In this document: positions 24,000 to 35,742 of the stretch, in pieces
Layout of the letters: each line of letters starts with the position of its first letter
Position numbering within the stretch: position 1 is the stretch's first letter
Source of the DNA: Kryptolebias marmoratus
Lineage: Eukaryota > Chordata > Actinopteri > Cyprinodontiformes > Rivulidae
Length of the DNA: 64,000 bases
Assembly: GCF_001649575.2 (NCBI RefSeq)
Contig: NC_051448.1
Span: forward strand, 18,686,830-18,750,829
Reading direction: 5' to 3'
Made by a program: the position numbers and the translations under genes
The notes under the pieces: generated by a model
The model's database searches: none
The model's input: the letters and a program-made list of their open reading frames with translations, nothing else
Told to the model about the DNA's origin: nothing

Positions 24000-24970
24000 C
24001 CTCATAGAAACTACCCCAAAGCCCTATTCTGGCCCTCGAGCCATATGTTGCCCATGTGTGTTCTAAATACTTTGTGCTGCAGTACTTTTAGGAGATTTCA
24101 ACTGTTGCAGAAAAGCCTTTTTAAATGCCAGGAATAAATTAACATGTTATTGAGCAAACAGACCGATTTCTCATAGATTACAATAAATGATTGGATGCAT
24201 TCAGAAATGAAGACATCTGTCATACCTCTCTGTAGCTGATTACATCTTAGAGTACATCAAACATTTGGGACACGTATACCCATGTAGTCAAACGTACAAA
24301 CAGACAAAACCCCAGCTATTACCCCTAAAGCATGCACTGTGTGCTGTTCTCACTTTCACAAGGATAAACAATCTTAGAGAAAATACTAATCTTGGTGTAG
24401 CAGCTCAGAGCGTCTCCTCCACTGCTGGGGTATAAATAGCATAATTAGCCACGGGAGGAAACACAAATGCCACTTATCTCACTAACCGCTGCACAGCATT
24501 CCTCATGCACATTTCTTCCTCCAAACCATCCTCCTGCGCCTTCCAGCAGTATCTCCGAGTGAAGGAAATAGAGGGAAGGAGGTGAGGAAATGCAAGGGGA
24601 TGTTAGAGGAAGCAGTGATCTACACCGAGTTAATATTCCGTTTCATCTGCAGATTCTGAAAACAGGATGCTCTGGCCTGAGGAGAGAGCGAAGGGGACTG
24701 AAGGTGAGGTCTTGGACACCGCGGAGTCTCGCTGCAAATCTCCTACGTTTCTGGCTCTCCTACACAAAGCAGCAGAGGTTGGCGGTGAAAGTTCAGTGGT
24801 TACAGAGGTTACAGTGCCAGATGTTGTCTACTGATGCAAACAGGAGCAACTTGACTTCATGCGAGTGGAATAAAATGGACAGTTATGTGCTGTGGTGGGA
24901 AAGGACTCAAATGCAGGCACACAAGGAGGCAGCAGGCAAGCAGATAGTGGAGCCAGAATAAGAAGGAATT
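24000..24970. other. non-coding DNA, nothing recognised
   Basis: A 123-codon open frame (24590-24961) is Arg/Leu/Gln-rich with no motif, and overlaps repeat-like sequence at its end (GGACTCAAATGCAGGCACAC). No gene is supported. Confidence 0.35.
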
Positions 24971-24977
24971 TTTCTAA

Positions 24978-25350
24978 ACTAGTGATGGGAATTGGGCTCT
25001 GGGATCGGAATCATTTGGCTCAGCTCAACAAAAAGAGCAGTTTCTTTCAGCTCCCAAATGGCTCCTTATTCAATGACATATTGTTTGTGAACACACAGGC
25101 TCTACATATCAGCTCATAATTTGTGAGACACTTTGTAAATTTCTTTTATTAACTAATGCTGTTAGTCAAAACTGGAAAGATCCATTTGACTGGAATTGTA
25201 AAATGAGTGGTTGCATGCAGCATGACATCAGTTTTGACCAATGCCATTGGTTGGGGAGGAAAAAATCAAGCACAAAAGCTCGCTGACAAGAGGCAGTCCT
25301 CATTTCTTCCTTCTATGAGCCAGTTCGTTCACGAACTACACATCACTAGT
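24978..25350 (+). mobile_element. MITE with 10-bp perfect inverted ends ACTAGTGATG
   Basis: The left end ACTAGTGATG (24978-24987) is matched exactly by CATCACTAGT (25341-25350). Inside are ATCATTTGGCTCAGCTCAAC on the left and GAGCCAGTTCGTTCACGAAC on the right. No open frame. The length of about 373 bp fits a hAT-type MITE, but no flanking 8-bp duplication is evident, so the superfamily is uncertain. Confidence 0.6.
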
Positions 25351-25404
25351 AATAAATGAGGAGCCTTTTGGGATCCAGCGTTTTTTTTTTTTAAAGAGTT
25401 GGAC

Positions 25405-25530
25405 AAAGTTGGAATTCCCCATCACAAGTAGTACTTAGTAACAAGCAGTTTTGGTTTTTGGAGCTTTTTGTTGAGCTGAGCCAAATGGTTCACATTCCAG
25501 GAAAGAGCCTTGAATCCCAAATAGTCTCTC
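25405..25530 (-). repeat. rearranged inverted fragment of the same MITE family
   Basis: TTGAGCTGAGCCAAATGGTT near 25473 is nearly the reverse complement of the internal block of the element at 24978. GGAATTCCCCATCAC near 25411 resembles its reversed left end. The order of blocks is not that of a simple inverted copy, so the piece is rearranged. Confidence 0.5.
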
Positions 25531-25534
25531 ATTT

Positions 25535-26035
25535 GGCTTCAACTGTTAGCAACAAATTCTAAAATGGTATTTGCAGGGGATCTCTTTCTTTGTATAACTC
25601 ACAGTACTTCATTCTTGTGCCACTGGAATTCTGAACATATTCTGAAATTTTGTAAGACAACCTCTCTCTCATAATCGCCACAGAGTTGGAACCGATTTCA
25701 AACCCTTCTGAATTTAGGTTTTGCAGTCCTAACTAGAGCTTTATTTTTGCCAGTATGTTTGCAGACTTCTGGCAAAGTTTGTTGGACGTTTGTGCAATGT
25801 GTGAGTCAAAGTGAAAATTTGCAAATTTTCTTGCAATTTTGTGTATCCAACTAGTTCTTAACAGTTGTGGCCCAGTGAGACACTTCCTTTAGATAAGGGA
25901 AAAGCCCTCAAGAGCAGAACAGGTAAAAGAACAACAAGAAAACGATGGTCTGACAAAAAGTAACTTAAAAGCAGGACTTTAATTTGAATATACACTGAAG
26001 GTATTCATGCATAGTTTTGATTATTTGCTTAGATG
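25535..26035. other. non-coding DNA, nothing recognised
   Basis: No gene, RNA or repeat that I can name. Confidence 0.4.
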
Positions 26036-26039
26036 TCAT

Positions 26040-26350
26040 GGATTTCAGTATTTTTGAGTGGTGCTTCTGTTATTTCTTGTTTATCTTGTTTTAGTTTAGT
26101 TCTTGTTCTTGTCCCTAAGTGTGAGTGAGAGTGTGAATGGTTGTTTGCCTTGTTTGTTTATATGTGGCCCTGCAATGGACTTGCGACCTGTCCGGGGTGT
26201 CCCCCGCCTCTTGCACAGTGACTGCTGGGGATAGGCACCAGCTACCCACGACCCAAAATGGAGAAGCAGGTAAAGAAAATGGATGGATGGAGTTTCTGTT
26301 TAAAAGATGAGTCTGCGATCTGGGTTCACCTCCATCTCCCCCGCTATTGA
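26040..26350 (+). repeat. LTR-like repeat split by a SINE-like insertion
   Basis: Sequence before 26107 (T-rich, TTTAGTTTAGTTCTTGTTC) and after 26290 (AAAGATGAGTCTGCGATC, then TGGGTTCACC) corresponds to the end of the repeat at 23608-23995. The interior is a SINE-like copy, giving a nested arrangement and a relative age. Confidence 0.55.
26107..26290 (+). repeat. SINE-like dispersed repeat, 3' half, nested
   Basis: TCCCTAAGTGTGAGTGAGAG, GACTTGCGACCTGTCC, GGGTGTCCCCCGCCTC, GGCACCAGCTACC and an AAATGGATGGATGG tail match the family seen at 5119 and 11622. Confidence 0.8.
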
Positions 26351-26359
26351 CATTAGATC

Positions 26360-26945
26360 CAATTTTATTTGTGTGATTGTTCAAATAATGATTTAAATGA
26401 ACTTCATATTTATATTATAATGAAGTCGTTGCACAGTTGAAAATTATCTAAAAATTATTATCTGCCATGCTTGTTTCATCCAATGTTTACATTTGATTTT
26501 GCCCCATCCCATTTTTTTTTCATGCAGACAAATGAAGAATCTGTGGCTGCAAGACTTTACCATCCATGAAATCAAGACACTCACTGAAGTCCAGCCTCAA
26601 GAAAAAACACTCGACATTTCCTGACGAACAGATGAGGAGGAGATGGGTACATTGACGGTTGTTCACAAGATGGTCCAAAGGGGGTTCAAATGAAATTCTC
26701 AGAACATAGTCTAAGGGTTGATTTACTCCTAAGGAGTTGGACACCAATATTATTGAATGAGAGCAGTGACATGGAGGCTGAAGATGTTTTTTTTCCAACA
26801 GCAAGAGAAAACTGAAGCAAGAAAAGAAAGACCTGCTGGAAAGGTCAAAAGTCATTGTAGTAAAATAAAAACATTCATTCATTTATTCCATTTCCTCAGG
26901 AGTTAATCTGAAATGACTGTTTCACAAAGATTTATCATAAACCAA
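26360..26945. other. non-coding DNA, nothing recognised
   Basis: A 120-codon minus-strand frame (26882-26520) is Phe/Leu/Ser-rich and has no recognisable motif. Confidence 0.35.
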
Positions 26946-26947
26946 TG

Positions 26948-26950
<3 letters not shown>

Positions 26951-26998
<48 letters not shown>
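26951..26998 (+). repeat. (TTA)n microsatellite
   Basis: About 16 uninterrupted TTA triplets. Such tracts often mark LINE 3' tails in fish, but no LINE sequence was recognised beside this one. Confidence 0.95.
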
Positions 26999-26999
<1 letters not shown>

Positions 27000-27409
27000 A
27001 AATGTGTTAGTTTGCCATTAACAGCCACATATTTCTGTGTTTCTGCTCTTCCAGTGGAGTAAAACTTCTGAAAGAACTCTAAATACTCGGATTGCTTCAA
27101 GCCATGTGTGGGAAGGATGCATAATTTCCACAAAATGAGCTTGTTCTGACATTCTGACTCCCGCTATTAAATTGAAGTGCCGGATGTTTCAGTACTGAAC
27201 TTGTGATTCACAGGGAGACTGGTGATGAAGACCATGATGACTTGGTCCTCCCTTACCTCAGGGATGAGTGGGAGCAGACTTTAACAGTCCCTCAGGCTTA
27301 TGACTCAAAACATGGCATGGTTTTTCTCTTTGCCTTTTTGTGGAGGGCTGTGGTCAGAGAGATGGCCAAATATAAAGATGTCAGCAAAACATCGTAATGA
27401 GATTCTTAC

Positions 27410-27840
27410 TGTTTGACATACTGAATATGGAGTTCTTGACGACTGGCATCAGCCAGACTACAGGTTCACCTTTCCATTTGTAAGAGCAGAGACTCAATGT
27501 CAGTCCTTTATCACCTCCAATGACCAACGAGTGTGTGCATGGTGGCACCAAGAAGATAGAACCAATCCTGCCATTCTTGTGGAGCAACACCGATCATCAC
27601 TGGTAGTGATCCAGGAAACACTGACATGTGTCGATGACCAGCCTTTGTCATGTTAGGGTCCTCATATATCCAGCCAGGTCCCCCAATCTTTTTCCAATAG
27701 AACATGACTTGGGACCAGCTCACACAACAGTATGACCCAGCGCAATGACTTCATGACTCTGCTCTGCAAAGGATCGCTACACGTTTCCAGGTCCAAGGGG
27801 ATGAGACACCCTACTGACCTGGGTTCATTTGAACGCTATT
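27410..27840 (+). pseudogene. Tc1/IS630-type transposase fragment
   Basis: The plus strand encodes SNDQRVCAWWHQEDRTNPAI then SSLVVIQETLT and a GPHISSQ-type segment leading to a degraded FQQDNARPHTA-like stretch. These words match the DDE-transposase group with the pattern RVWRRxxER...SPLVVIQGTLT. The first catalytic region is altered and stops interrupt the frame. It is the same type of relic as 48400-49000, on the opposite strand. The N-terminal DNA-binding part was not recognised upstream. Confidence 0.6.
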
Positions 27841-27844
27841 ATCT

Positions 27845-28980
27845 CTTAGTTTTGACATCTCAATCACTGCAGTGCAGTCACATGACCTTTAAACGTGCAG
27901 TTTTAGTTTATGTCTACCATTCCATCTGGGTGTTTCATTTTTATTTTTGTTGGTGAATAACTACACCTATATAGACATCCCTTACCAATCCTTCTGCTAA
28001 TAAAGGTGAAAGGTAGCAACAAATTTAAGTATTTTTGTAGCAACATCTTTAAGACTCAGTTTAAATACTAGCTCTAAGAATAAAAGCATGGCCTTTTTAT
28101 GAAATACTTTGTCCTTTTGCCAGCTGCTAGAGGCTTGTATGGGTAGTGTACTCATACGCAGCAATGGCTGGATGAATAAACAGGTTCGACAGACACAAAA
28201 GATGGCCACAAATGTACAAAAACAACTGATTAGGGGTACATTACTGTGACATTATGCAGCTTATATCTCCTTGCACACTCTGACACACATTGTGATGTTT
28301 GGTCAGCGGTGGCCTTCGCAGACTGTTCCTGACAACCCATATTTTATGTCTTGCTGGGTTATGGGAAGCATCTCCCCAGAGGTTTCCACTTGTCAAACTG
28401 TCACATCTCAAAGGCTCTACAAGGAGAGGAATTTGTTTATGTTTGCCAGCACATCCTTTTGTTCTTCAGTCTCTATTTCAGTGATTTTAGATCCTTCAGG
28501 AGCTCCATTTCAAGACTTAAGAAGCAGCAGCTGTGGGGGAAAAAAACAACATTTTTGCAGAGCAGCTCTAACATGTAGCCTAACGGAGCAACAGGTGCCA
28601 CTTTACACCCATTTTGCATCATCAAGTCTTTTCCTGCTGTTTCCATCAGTCCATCAGCTGTTATGTGAAGAAATGTTCTGCCTCTATAAATCAGAAACTA
28701 GAAATTTGATTTTTAGAGTTTGCTTCAAATATGTCTACTTTCTTTTTTTCAATCTTTCCTTTCCTTTCATTTTTCTTTTTGGTGTCATTAACTGGCACAG
28801 ACTTAACACGGTAAGTGACTTTCAGTTTTTTGATTTAGAATTTTCTTTTTCTTCATTACTTCAAAGACCTTGAAAAAAATCTTCTATTTGGGCTGAGTGT
28901 GAAAAGAAGAATGAAAGACTCTTCTTTTGAATAACCTTTTGTGCAGAAATGTTTTTATATACAAACAATAAGCACTGTCT
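27845..28980. other. non-coding DNA, nothing recognised
   Basis: A 200-codon plus-strand frame (28271-28873) is Ser/Phe/Cys-rich, ends in Phe-rich sequence from T-runs and overlaps two other open frames. I see no domain, so I do not call it a gene. Confidence 0.35.
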
Positions 28981-28984
28981 GCTT

Positions 28985-29112
28985 TGACACACCTGATTTG
29001 AATGAATAAATGATTAACAGGCTTGTGCAAAACTTGATGACCTGCTGAAAAGCAGGGAAACATCCAAAACATGTAGGATAGTGGCCCTCCAGGACCAGGA
29101 TTGGACATCACT
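28985..29112 (+). mobile_element. half of a hAT-type MITE
   Basis: CACACCTGATTTGAATGA, AGCAGGGAAACAT, AACATGTAGGATAGTGGCCC and TCCAGGACCAGGATTGG match the right half of the complete element at 61084-61297. The left terminal repeat is missing and the right end has diverged. Confidence 0.65.
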
Positions 29113-29119
29113 TCTTTAG

Positions 29120-30380
29120 ACATTTTTAAGGCTTGCAATAAAACACATACTTCTCTCCTACTGTTGCAGCACGTGTGCTCCACCTTTGGAATTCACCTTC
29201 AACCTAGTAATTACAGGAACACATCATGAACATTACGAGACTTAACTTTTTACAACATACGCATCATTCCTTCACCTTTTGATCCACCTGTGACAGGATA
29301 CTTAGTTTTTGTACATTTAAACATAAATGTCAGATATCTGAAATAAAAAAAAACCAAAATAGTAAAACAGCTTCCTGTAGAAACTTCTGCTTTGTGATCT
29401 GAACTGCTCAGGAAGCAATTTGATAATCAGTAAACACTGCATGAATAATTTAGTTACACGAGTAGCACTCATTGCTAATTAGTAAACATTGTTCTAAACA
29501 CTGATTGGCCTTTCTTTTCTTAGTTACTATTTTAAGTAACATCATAGTTTAAACAACTGTTGTTATAGATTCAGTATTTTGATATTTGCTACACAATTTT
29601 ATGAGAGAAGATCTCTATGAAACAATGAGTAAATCCTTGATGATCAACAGCACAGGCAGGAAAATAAAAACCAAAACTTCTGTGTCTGATTCTTGCTGTT
29701 CTAGTTCCCACATTGTACTTGGAACAGAAATGTACAACTCAGTTTAGTGAACTGTTTATTTTTAACGTCTAAATCTAGTTTTCAATTCAGCATTTAACCA
29801 ACACCTGCATTTTTTTCATAAACATTTGATTTTTTTTGGACATTGCAACATATTACTGGTTTATCTAATTTGTGTGTTTTCCAATCTGGATTTCTAACTT
29901 CACGATGTCGAAACATAAGATTCCAGATCAGAGAAAAGTCTTTGACGCACACTGATAAGTCTTTTCCCTTTTTTATTTATTTTTTTTATATTTTACCTTT
30001 ACAGGATGCTGTTTTGACATTTGTTGGAAATAGTAAATCACAAGCCTTTCATGTTAGTGTGAGCTCAGCTCTCAGAAGCCCATTAAACACTAACTTTGAA
30101 CACTTACTGCTGCACTGACCTTATCTCCTGGCTTCAAACGGAAAGATGTCCTAAAAGCCCTGGAGGCGCAGATAAATCAGAGATGCTGGAAATGACAAGG
30201 ACCTGTCGACTGACAAGCCTTGTTGTGGTGCTCTGACAACAAGATGAGAAAAAAAAACAACAACAACAACATTGCTGTAATCTCTCCGGTCAAGTTCAGT
30301 ATCACCTTTATTACAATGGAGTGATGGATTGTGTAACTCAATGGAAGGCTTTTATAATGACTGTTTTAAAATTTAAAACA
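29120..30380. other. non-coding DNA, nothing recognised
   Basis: AT-rich with a short CAA triplet run near 30253-30270. No gene or element identified. Confidence 0.4.
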
Positions 30381-30384
30381 GTGT

Positions 30385-31320
30385 ATCTTTAGATCCCACT
30401 CACACTGGATGACTGAGATTCACTATATTGTTTAAAAAAGCAGCCAGAACGTGGATGGTCTTTGCTTATGATCTTCAGGGATGTATAAGGAAACGCTTCC
30501 GATCACGTGTGGCAGAGTGTTAGAGTTCCACAGTGCTTTGAAGCATTCACCAAACGTCTGTTGCAAGGTTGTGTGTCCTCTATGAATTGCAGCCATACTC
30601 CATAGTTTTGACCCCAGGAACTGTCATATAGGAAAGGTTTAAAAGATGTATTTAAAATATATATATATTGCAAGTCGTGTGAAGGTGGGCCTGAGGTTGC
30701 CCACTAGTGAGAAAATATGAATTGTTCCAGTGGTGATATTTATGTTTTATTTTGCTTTCTTGCTCAATTCTGACTTCTTTTCGAGCTCCAAGGAGAAGGA
30801 GAAGGAAAAGGATCCAGTTATGTGGAGGAGTGAGGCAGTGGGGCAACGGACAGTGGGTCAGGCAGGGAAGTGGTTCAGTGAGTATTTTCTCAACAAGGAT
30901 CACCAGCTTGTTCAGGTAGGAGATCTCAGAGGAATCCAAGGGGTAGAGAGAGTTCATCTGTCCAGCAGTCCATGAGGAAATCAAAGGTGATCCTGGACAG
31001 AGAAGGTGCGAGTGAAGGTAGGTACAGAAATCTCAATACCTCAATGTATGTGACAGTACCATGCAGTGTTGTGTCTTTTATCATAAGACTGATGAGTGAC
31101 AGGACATGGGAAAATGCAGGATCAAGAAGAGGTGGCACCTGACCAAAGACTGAGAACCTGCCAGCCTATGGGTCCACCTAGAGGAAAGGATGAGAGGAAC
31201 ATGCCTGGAACAGTCAGGATCCTGACATTGTGGTGGGTTATCATCATGATGGCAGCATGTCCAGGGTGGAGCATGGCAGTAGTGGTGGTTGCATATTCAT
31301 GACTTTAGGTGTGCGTGCCT
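30385..31320 (+). repeat. unclassified repeat sharing two blocks with 59285-59560
   Basis: CACTGGATGACTGAGATTC with CAGCCAGAACGTGGATGG (30405-30470) resembles ACTGGATGATGACC with CAGCCAGATCATGGATGG (59300-59360). GTGGTGGGTTATCATCATGA (31231 on) resembles TGGTGGTTTATCATTGTGG (59481 on). The blocks are 0.7 kb apart here and about 0.1 kb apart there. The class is unknown. Confidence 0.35.
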
Positions 31321-31324
31321 CAGC

Positions 31325-33560
31325 TTGACTTGTCTGTCAAGAATTTGAAACACAACTGGCCATGTTGGCCTCATGCCTAGTCTATGACAAAGAACTTAGC
31401 ACAGACATGATATCTGGAGCAGCATCCTTGTTTGAGAGAGCTGTGCCAGGGTGGACATATAGAGCTTAGTGAGGGTGAAGGTGAACGTCTTCAGAATGCA
31501 GAAGGTAGCAGGAAAGAAATACTTGGCAAGTACTAAGAGCTTATCGGCGTTATGATTGTCTTCACGCTGAAGAAGAGTTTCCAAATTTGTTGCGATCCGG
31601 CAGGTTCTAATAGGTCGTGTAGAACACAGCGGGGTCATCATCTGGTGGGAAGAGGGCCTAATGTAACAACATGGTCACAAATTTACCAACATGATGGCAG
31701 TGGAAAAAAGCAACAAGCACACTCTCTTATGAATAAAACTATGATACATTTCTAATTTAAAAACCATTGGATACAGAAGATAATGAGGTTGTTTTTATCT
31801 GTAAAACAAATGTGAAAAGAAGTGGTTTGATATTTACCATTCCAGTAGAACAAGTGGGAAATTGGCTCCAAACTGACGGTGTGTAATTACCAACATGCAA
31901 ATATCACCCATCTGTGCTTTAATGTGGCCTTCAGGTTTTTTTTTTTCCTTTCTTTTTTTTCACTAAAGGGTAACATTTCTAAAAAAGATTGTAATTACTT
32001 TCTACTCATCTGAAAATGTGGATGCCATTAATTTTTGCTTTGGCACCAGTATTCCGTGCCGTACTCTCTCGGTGCAGCAGCTGAGATTTATTAAAGTTCA
32101 GCTGGTGCTGTTTCACAGAGATTACTCTACTGGGAAGCAGACTGGCAGCGACTGTGTTTATATGGACTGCAATATTCGGACCGTAACCCAATTAAGACAA
32201 TATTCGGAATAAAATTGCCAAGTAAAAAGCCAATTCTGCTTGTTTAATTACCAATCATCAAGTTAGAATTACCACTTACTATTTATGTATTTAAAAAAAA
32301 AGTGTAATCTATTTTTTTGCTTACTGCCACTTTGTTGTGGCATAGTGATTATAGCCAATTATAGCTGCTAAGAAGCTAATTAAGCTAACACCATCTGTAA
32401 ATTATTTTGAGCGAACTATTAAGTCTTGGACTTTTTAATCTTTTGGTTCATATTTGAAATTAAAAATACTGATGGTATGTTTTGCGTTTATGGTTTATCC
32501 CAGTTATGCCACATCGCTTCAGCGTGACATTAAGATTTGTGTTTGTCAACAGGCTTTCATATTGTAATGTGAGCATGCTGCACATCAGGGAGAGTCCTTC
32601 ATGGTAAATGCTAACTGAAATGCTAAACAAGAATGAGGGTGAGAGCAGCATTACCCAAGTAGTCAATGTCCCTGTGAGTTGTACACATTCAAGCAAACTA
32701 AATGGGTTGAGGAGAACGTTAGTAGAGAGTACTTTAATTATTGTGCAACACTTGAAATGATTATTTTCTCTAACTGAATTATGAACATCTGCTTTAAAAA
32801 TCCTAACTATTGCATTACAAATCAACTTGCCGTACTCTATTAGCCTGTTTAAAACTGTTTCTCGCCCATTCTCTGCTCAAATATGTATTTATAATCTGTA
32901 AAACAAGTCTGTAAAGGTGAGTAAAAAGTGGTCCTTAAAGAATCCAATTTTTATTAAGCTCACTCTGAAAGCACTACAAAGATGACATACAATTTAAAGT
33001 TTCTATTTTATTAAGCTCAACATTAGCTGACATGCTGTTATTTCAGTCAATGCTTGGTTTGGTCAGAAAGAAAAATTATAGGCGTCAGAAAGTCTCAAAG
33101 TTTTCTATAGGTTTTCGGAAGGATGAATCAGGTCCTTCACAGTGCTCACAGGACCCAGTTTTGACGATTTTGATGCTTAAAGCATAGGCCTTCAGTTTGT
33201 ATCGTAAAATAAAAAGCGAGGTGACGAACAGAGGTTTGCATTTTATCAAAAAAGTGGTCCCCACAATCATAAGAGTCCAACCAGAGCGTGAAGCACACCT
33301 CGCACAGGAGACAGCCTGTCTTTGAGGAAAAACATTGTGGCTATTTTCTGCATGAAACAGAAAGTTTGTCCTGTAAATCTTCTGCTCTTGGACGTTGTTA
33401 AATGCCATCATCTGAGTGAAGTTTCCCGAGTTAAAGAACAAACTCATTAAGTTTGAACGCCCACTCGTGAACACGTTTGTGCACAACACCAGATGTGACA
33501 GTGTGTACCATGTCCTAGAGTTAACAAATTACATTAAGCTGAGTGAAACCTGGATATTCA
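31325..33560. other. non-coding DNA, nothing firmly recognised
   Basis: At 32155-32220 two AATATTCGG words lie about 35 bp apart (CAATATTCGGACC, CAATATTCGGAAT). They may be the end of a DNA transposon. Open frames of up to 134 codons lack motifs. Confidence 0.35.
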
Positions 33561-33563
33561 AAT

Positions 33564-33838
33564 GTTTGGAGCTGGTGCCTACCTTCAGCAGTCACTGTGC
33601 GAGAAGCGGGGGACACCCTGGACAGGTCGCAAGTCCATCACGGGGACACATAGAGACAAACGAGACCAACAGCCATTGACTCTCACTCATACCATAGACA
33701 ATTTAGTTACCAATGAACCTTACGTGCATGGGGAGAGCGTTTAAACTCCACCCAGAAAGAACAGGAGGCGAACTTGTGACCTTCTTGGTATGAGGTGACA
33801 ATGCTAACCACTGTACCACTGCACCACCAAATTTATTT
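33564..33838 (-). repeat. SINE-like dispersed repeat, near full length
   Basis: Read on the minus strand the head is TGGTACAGTGGTTAGCATTG (A-box-like) then AGGTCACAAGTTCGCCTCC (B-box-like). GGTGGAGTTTAAACGCTCTC, GGTTCATTGGTAAC, GATGGACTTGCGACCTGTCC, GGGTGTCCCCCGC and GGCACCAGCTCC follow. This is the most complete copy in the window. Confidence 0.8.
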
Positions 33839-34079
33839 GTTTACATATTCCTATAAATGTATGTAAGTTAAATAAAGTTATTGCATCTAAACACAAGCAG
33901 TGCCCATGTCATATGAGTCAAATAGAAGACATAAAGAGCATCTAATAGAGTCATTCACTCGTTTTTGATTGTCTGCTGGGTAAGACCTAGTTTAGGTACA
34001 ATAAATCACCCACTGACACACTATGTAATTGGCCATTTGATGCAATGAAGTATGCTTGAATATCTATTGGCCAGAGGGC

Positions 34080-34680
34080 CAGTTCCTAAGATAGTGTTCA
34101 CTTTGCTCCCCAGCACATCGTAATTACTCTGTTTCCCTACCGGCTTGCAATCCATCTCCATAGTGATCCATCTTTTACATTCATTGTACGTTCTTCCATG
34201 TAGGTACGTGCGTACACACAGTCACAGCTCTCTCTGCGTTCCTCCAGGCCCCCAATTAATCTCCGCCGTGGCCCTCTCACATTCATTTTTAAATTTTTTT
34301 TTTTTCCTTACCCGTGTTTGGATTCACACATTTATTACATCAACATCATGCTCGGCTCATGTAAATGAAGCATGAGGGGGCAGGCAGGAAGTGGAAAGAC
34401 TTGAAGGTGATTCATAATGAAAGATTTTTCAGACTATCCGGCTCCGCGTGAACTTTAATCCTCCCGGCTGCCTTCAGCCCCGTGGATGCCACACTGTTCT
34501 AATCCATAATGCATCAGTGTGTGCCCATGTCCCAGTGATCAAATTAGATCCAATCATTCCCACTTGATGCATTTTGAATATTCAAGGGAAAGAAACGGTG
34601 TAATCATAACCTCATGATTTAAAAAGAGTGCCATTACAACCTTATGAGCTCTCAAATTTACATTTCACAGTAAGATAACT
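34080..34680. promoter_or_regulatory. possible conserved non-coding segment
   Basis: Repeat-free, of even composition, with CATCGTAATTACTC, CCAATTAATCTCCGCC, TCAAATTAGATCCAATC and GTAATCATAACC words. Such homeodomain-like cores in GC-balanced sequence are typical of developmental enhancers. No alignment was possible. Confidence 0.28.
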
Positions 34681-35742
34681 GAAATGGTAGCCCGGGGATA
34701 AACTTAGTGCTTGTATTCATCATTTATAAGACTACACAGACTTTCAAGGGAAACTTTTTGGGAGTAATTTTCTTCATCATCTATGTTAAAATTATTGCTT
34801 AAGGCTTTACCCTTGGTTTTATTGTCATGGTTTTTGGGTAGACTCTCTTTAATGATGGGTCATTTACTGGTGATATCCTGAGGATGTGGATGCTGAGAGG
34901 ACGAAGAGTCATTCAGTGCCAGGGAGTGAGCTTAGTAAAATTATTACCAGTTAAATAGAAAGAAAAGGATATTGAGGATAAAGCATTTGCTAATAGACTC
35001 TATGGGTTGGTAGATATGGCTGTTTACCTACTATTGTTCTGTTAGTTTAGAGTGCCAGTGCATAAACATCGAAACGCCAGCGTTACTGTTCAGCCATTCC
35101 GCTTACGTTTTGCTATCCCTCCCGCAACTTTGGAAAAACCCAAACATAAAATATATTAAAACTCGCAGCTCAGTCAGGAATAGTGCAGTACGACTTTCAG
35201 TACATTGCACAAAAAAATCCAATCAAAATGAAGAATTTCCACGCACAAAAATTTAATTTTGGCAAAACGTGCGAGAAAACCCTGCGCTTGTTTGGAGCTC
35301 TGTAGCTCAGACGTACATCACAGTAGAAACATCATTCAAAGTTTACACAGCTCACAGAAAAATGGACTTGACATGCATTTGGATACTTTTATGGGTTTTC
35401 ACATAATCACAGTTCAGGTTTGATGCTTTTTGGAGATTTAACTGCAGAATGGTTAACATATGGAGCCATGGTGTTACACACTAACTTTTCAGGCGTCTAA
35501 ACTCTTCTTATACCCACAAACTTTACCCTTCTCATACAGTTCATACATCAAAACATTACGTTTTGTCCAGTAAGATTGTTACAAAGTAAAATCCCAAATT
35601 ACTGTTAGGCTTTGTAAAAGAAAAAAAGATGGATATATGATGGGATTGCTGGCAGTAGCTGCATTGACACACTTCCTTTGTTAATGCTAGTATTTACTTG
35701 TCATGGTAGCAATCAAGCTTTCAATGCAACCTTTTATTATTT

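Noticed and set aside
24590..24961. 123-codon open frame as a possible exon
   Set aside because: No domain, splice sites not convincing, and its end is repeat-like sequence.
28271..28873. 200-codon plus-strand open frame
   Set aside because: Ser/Phe/Cys-rich, T-run-encoded Phe stretch at the end, overlapped by two other open frames, and no motif.
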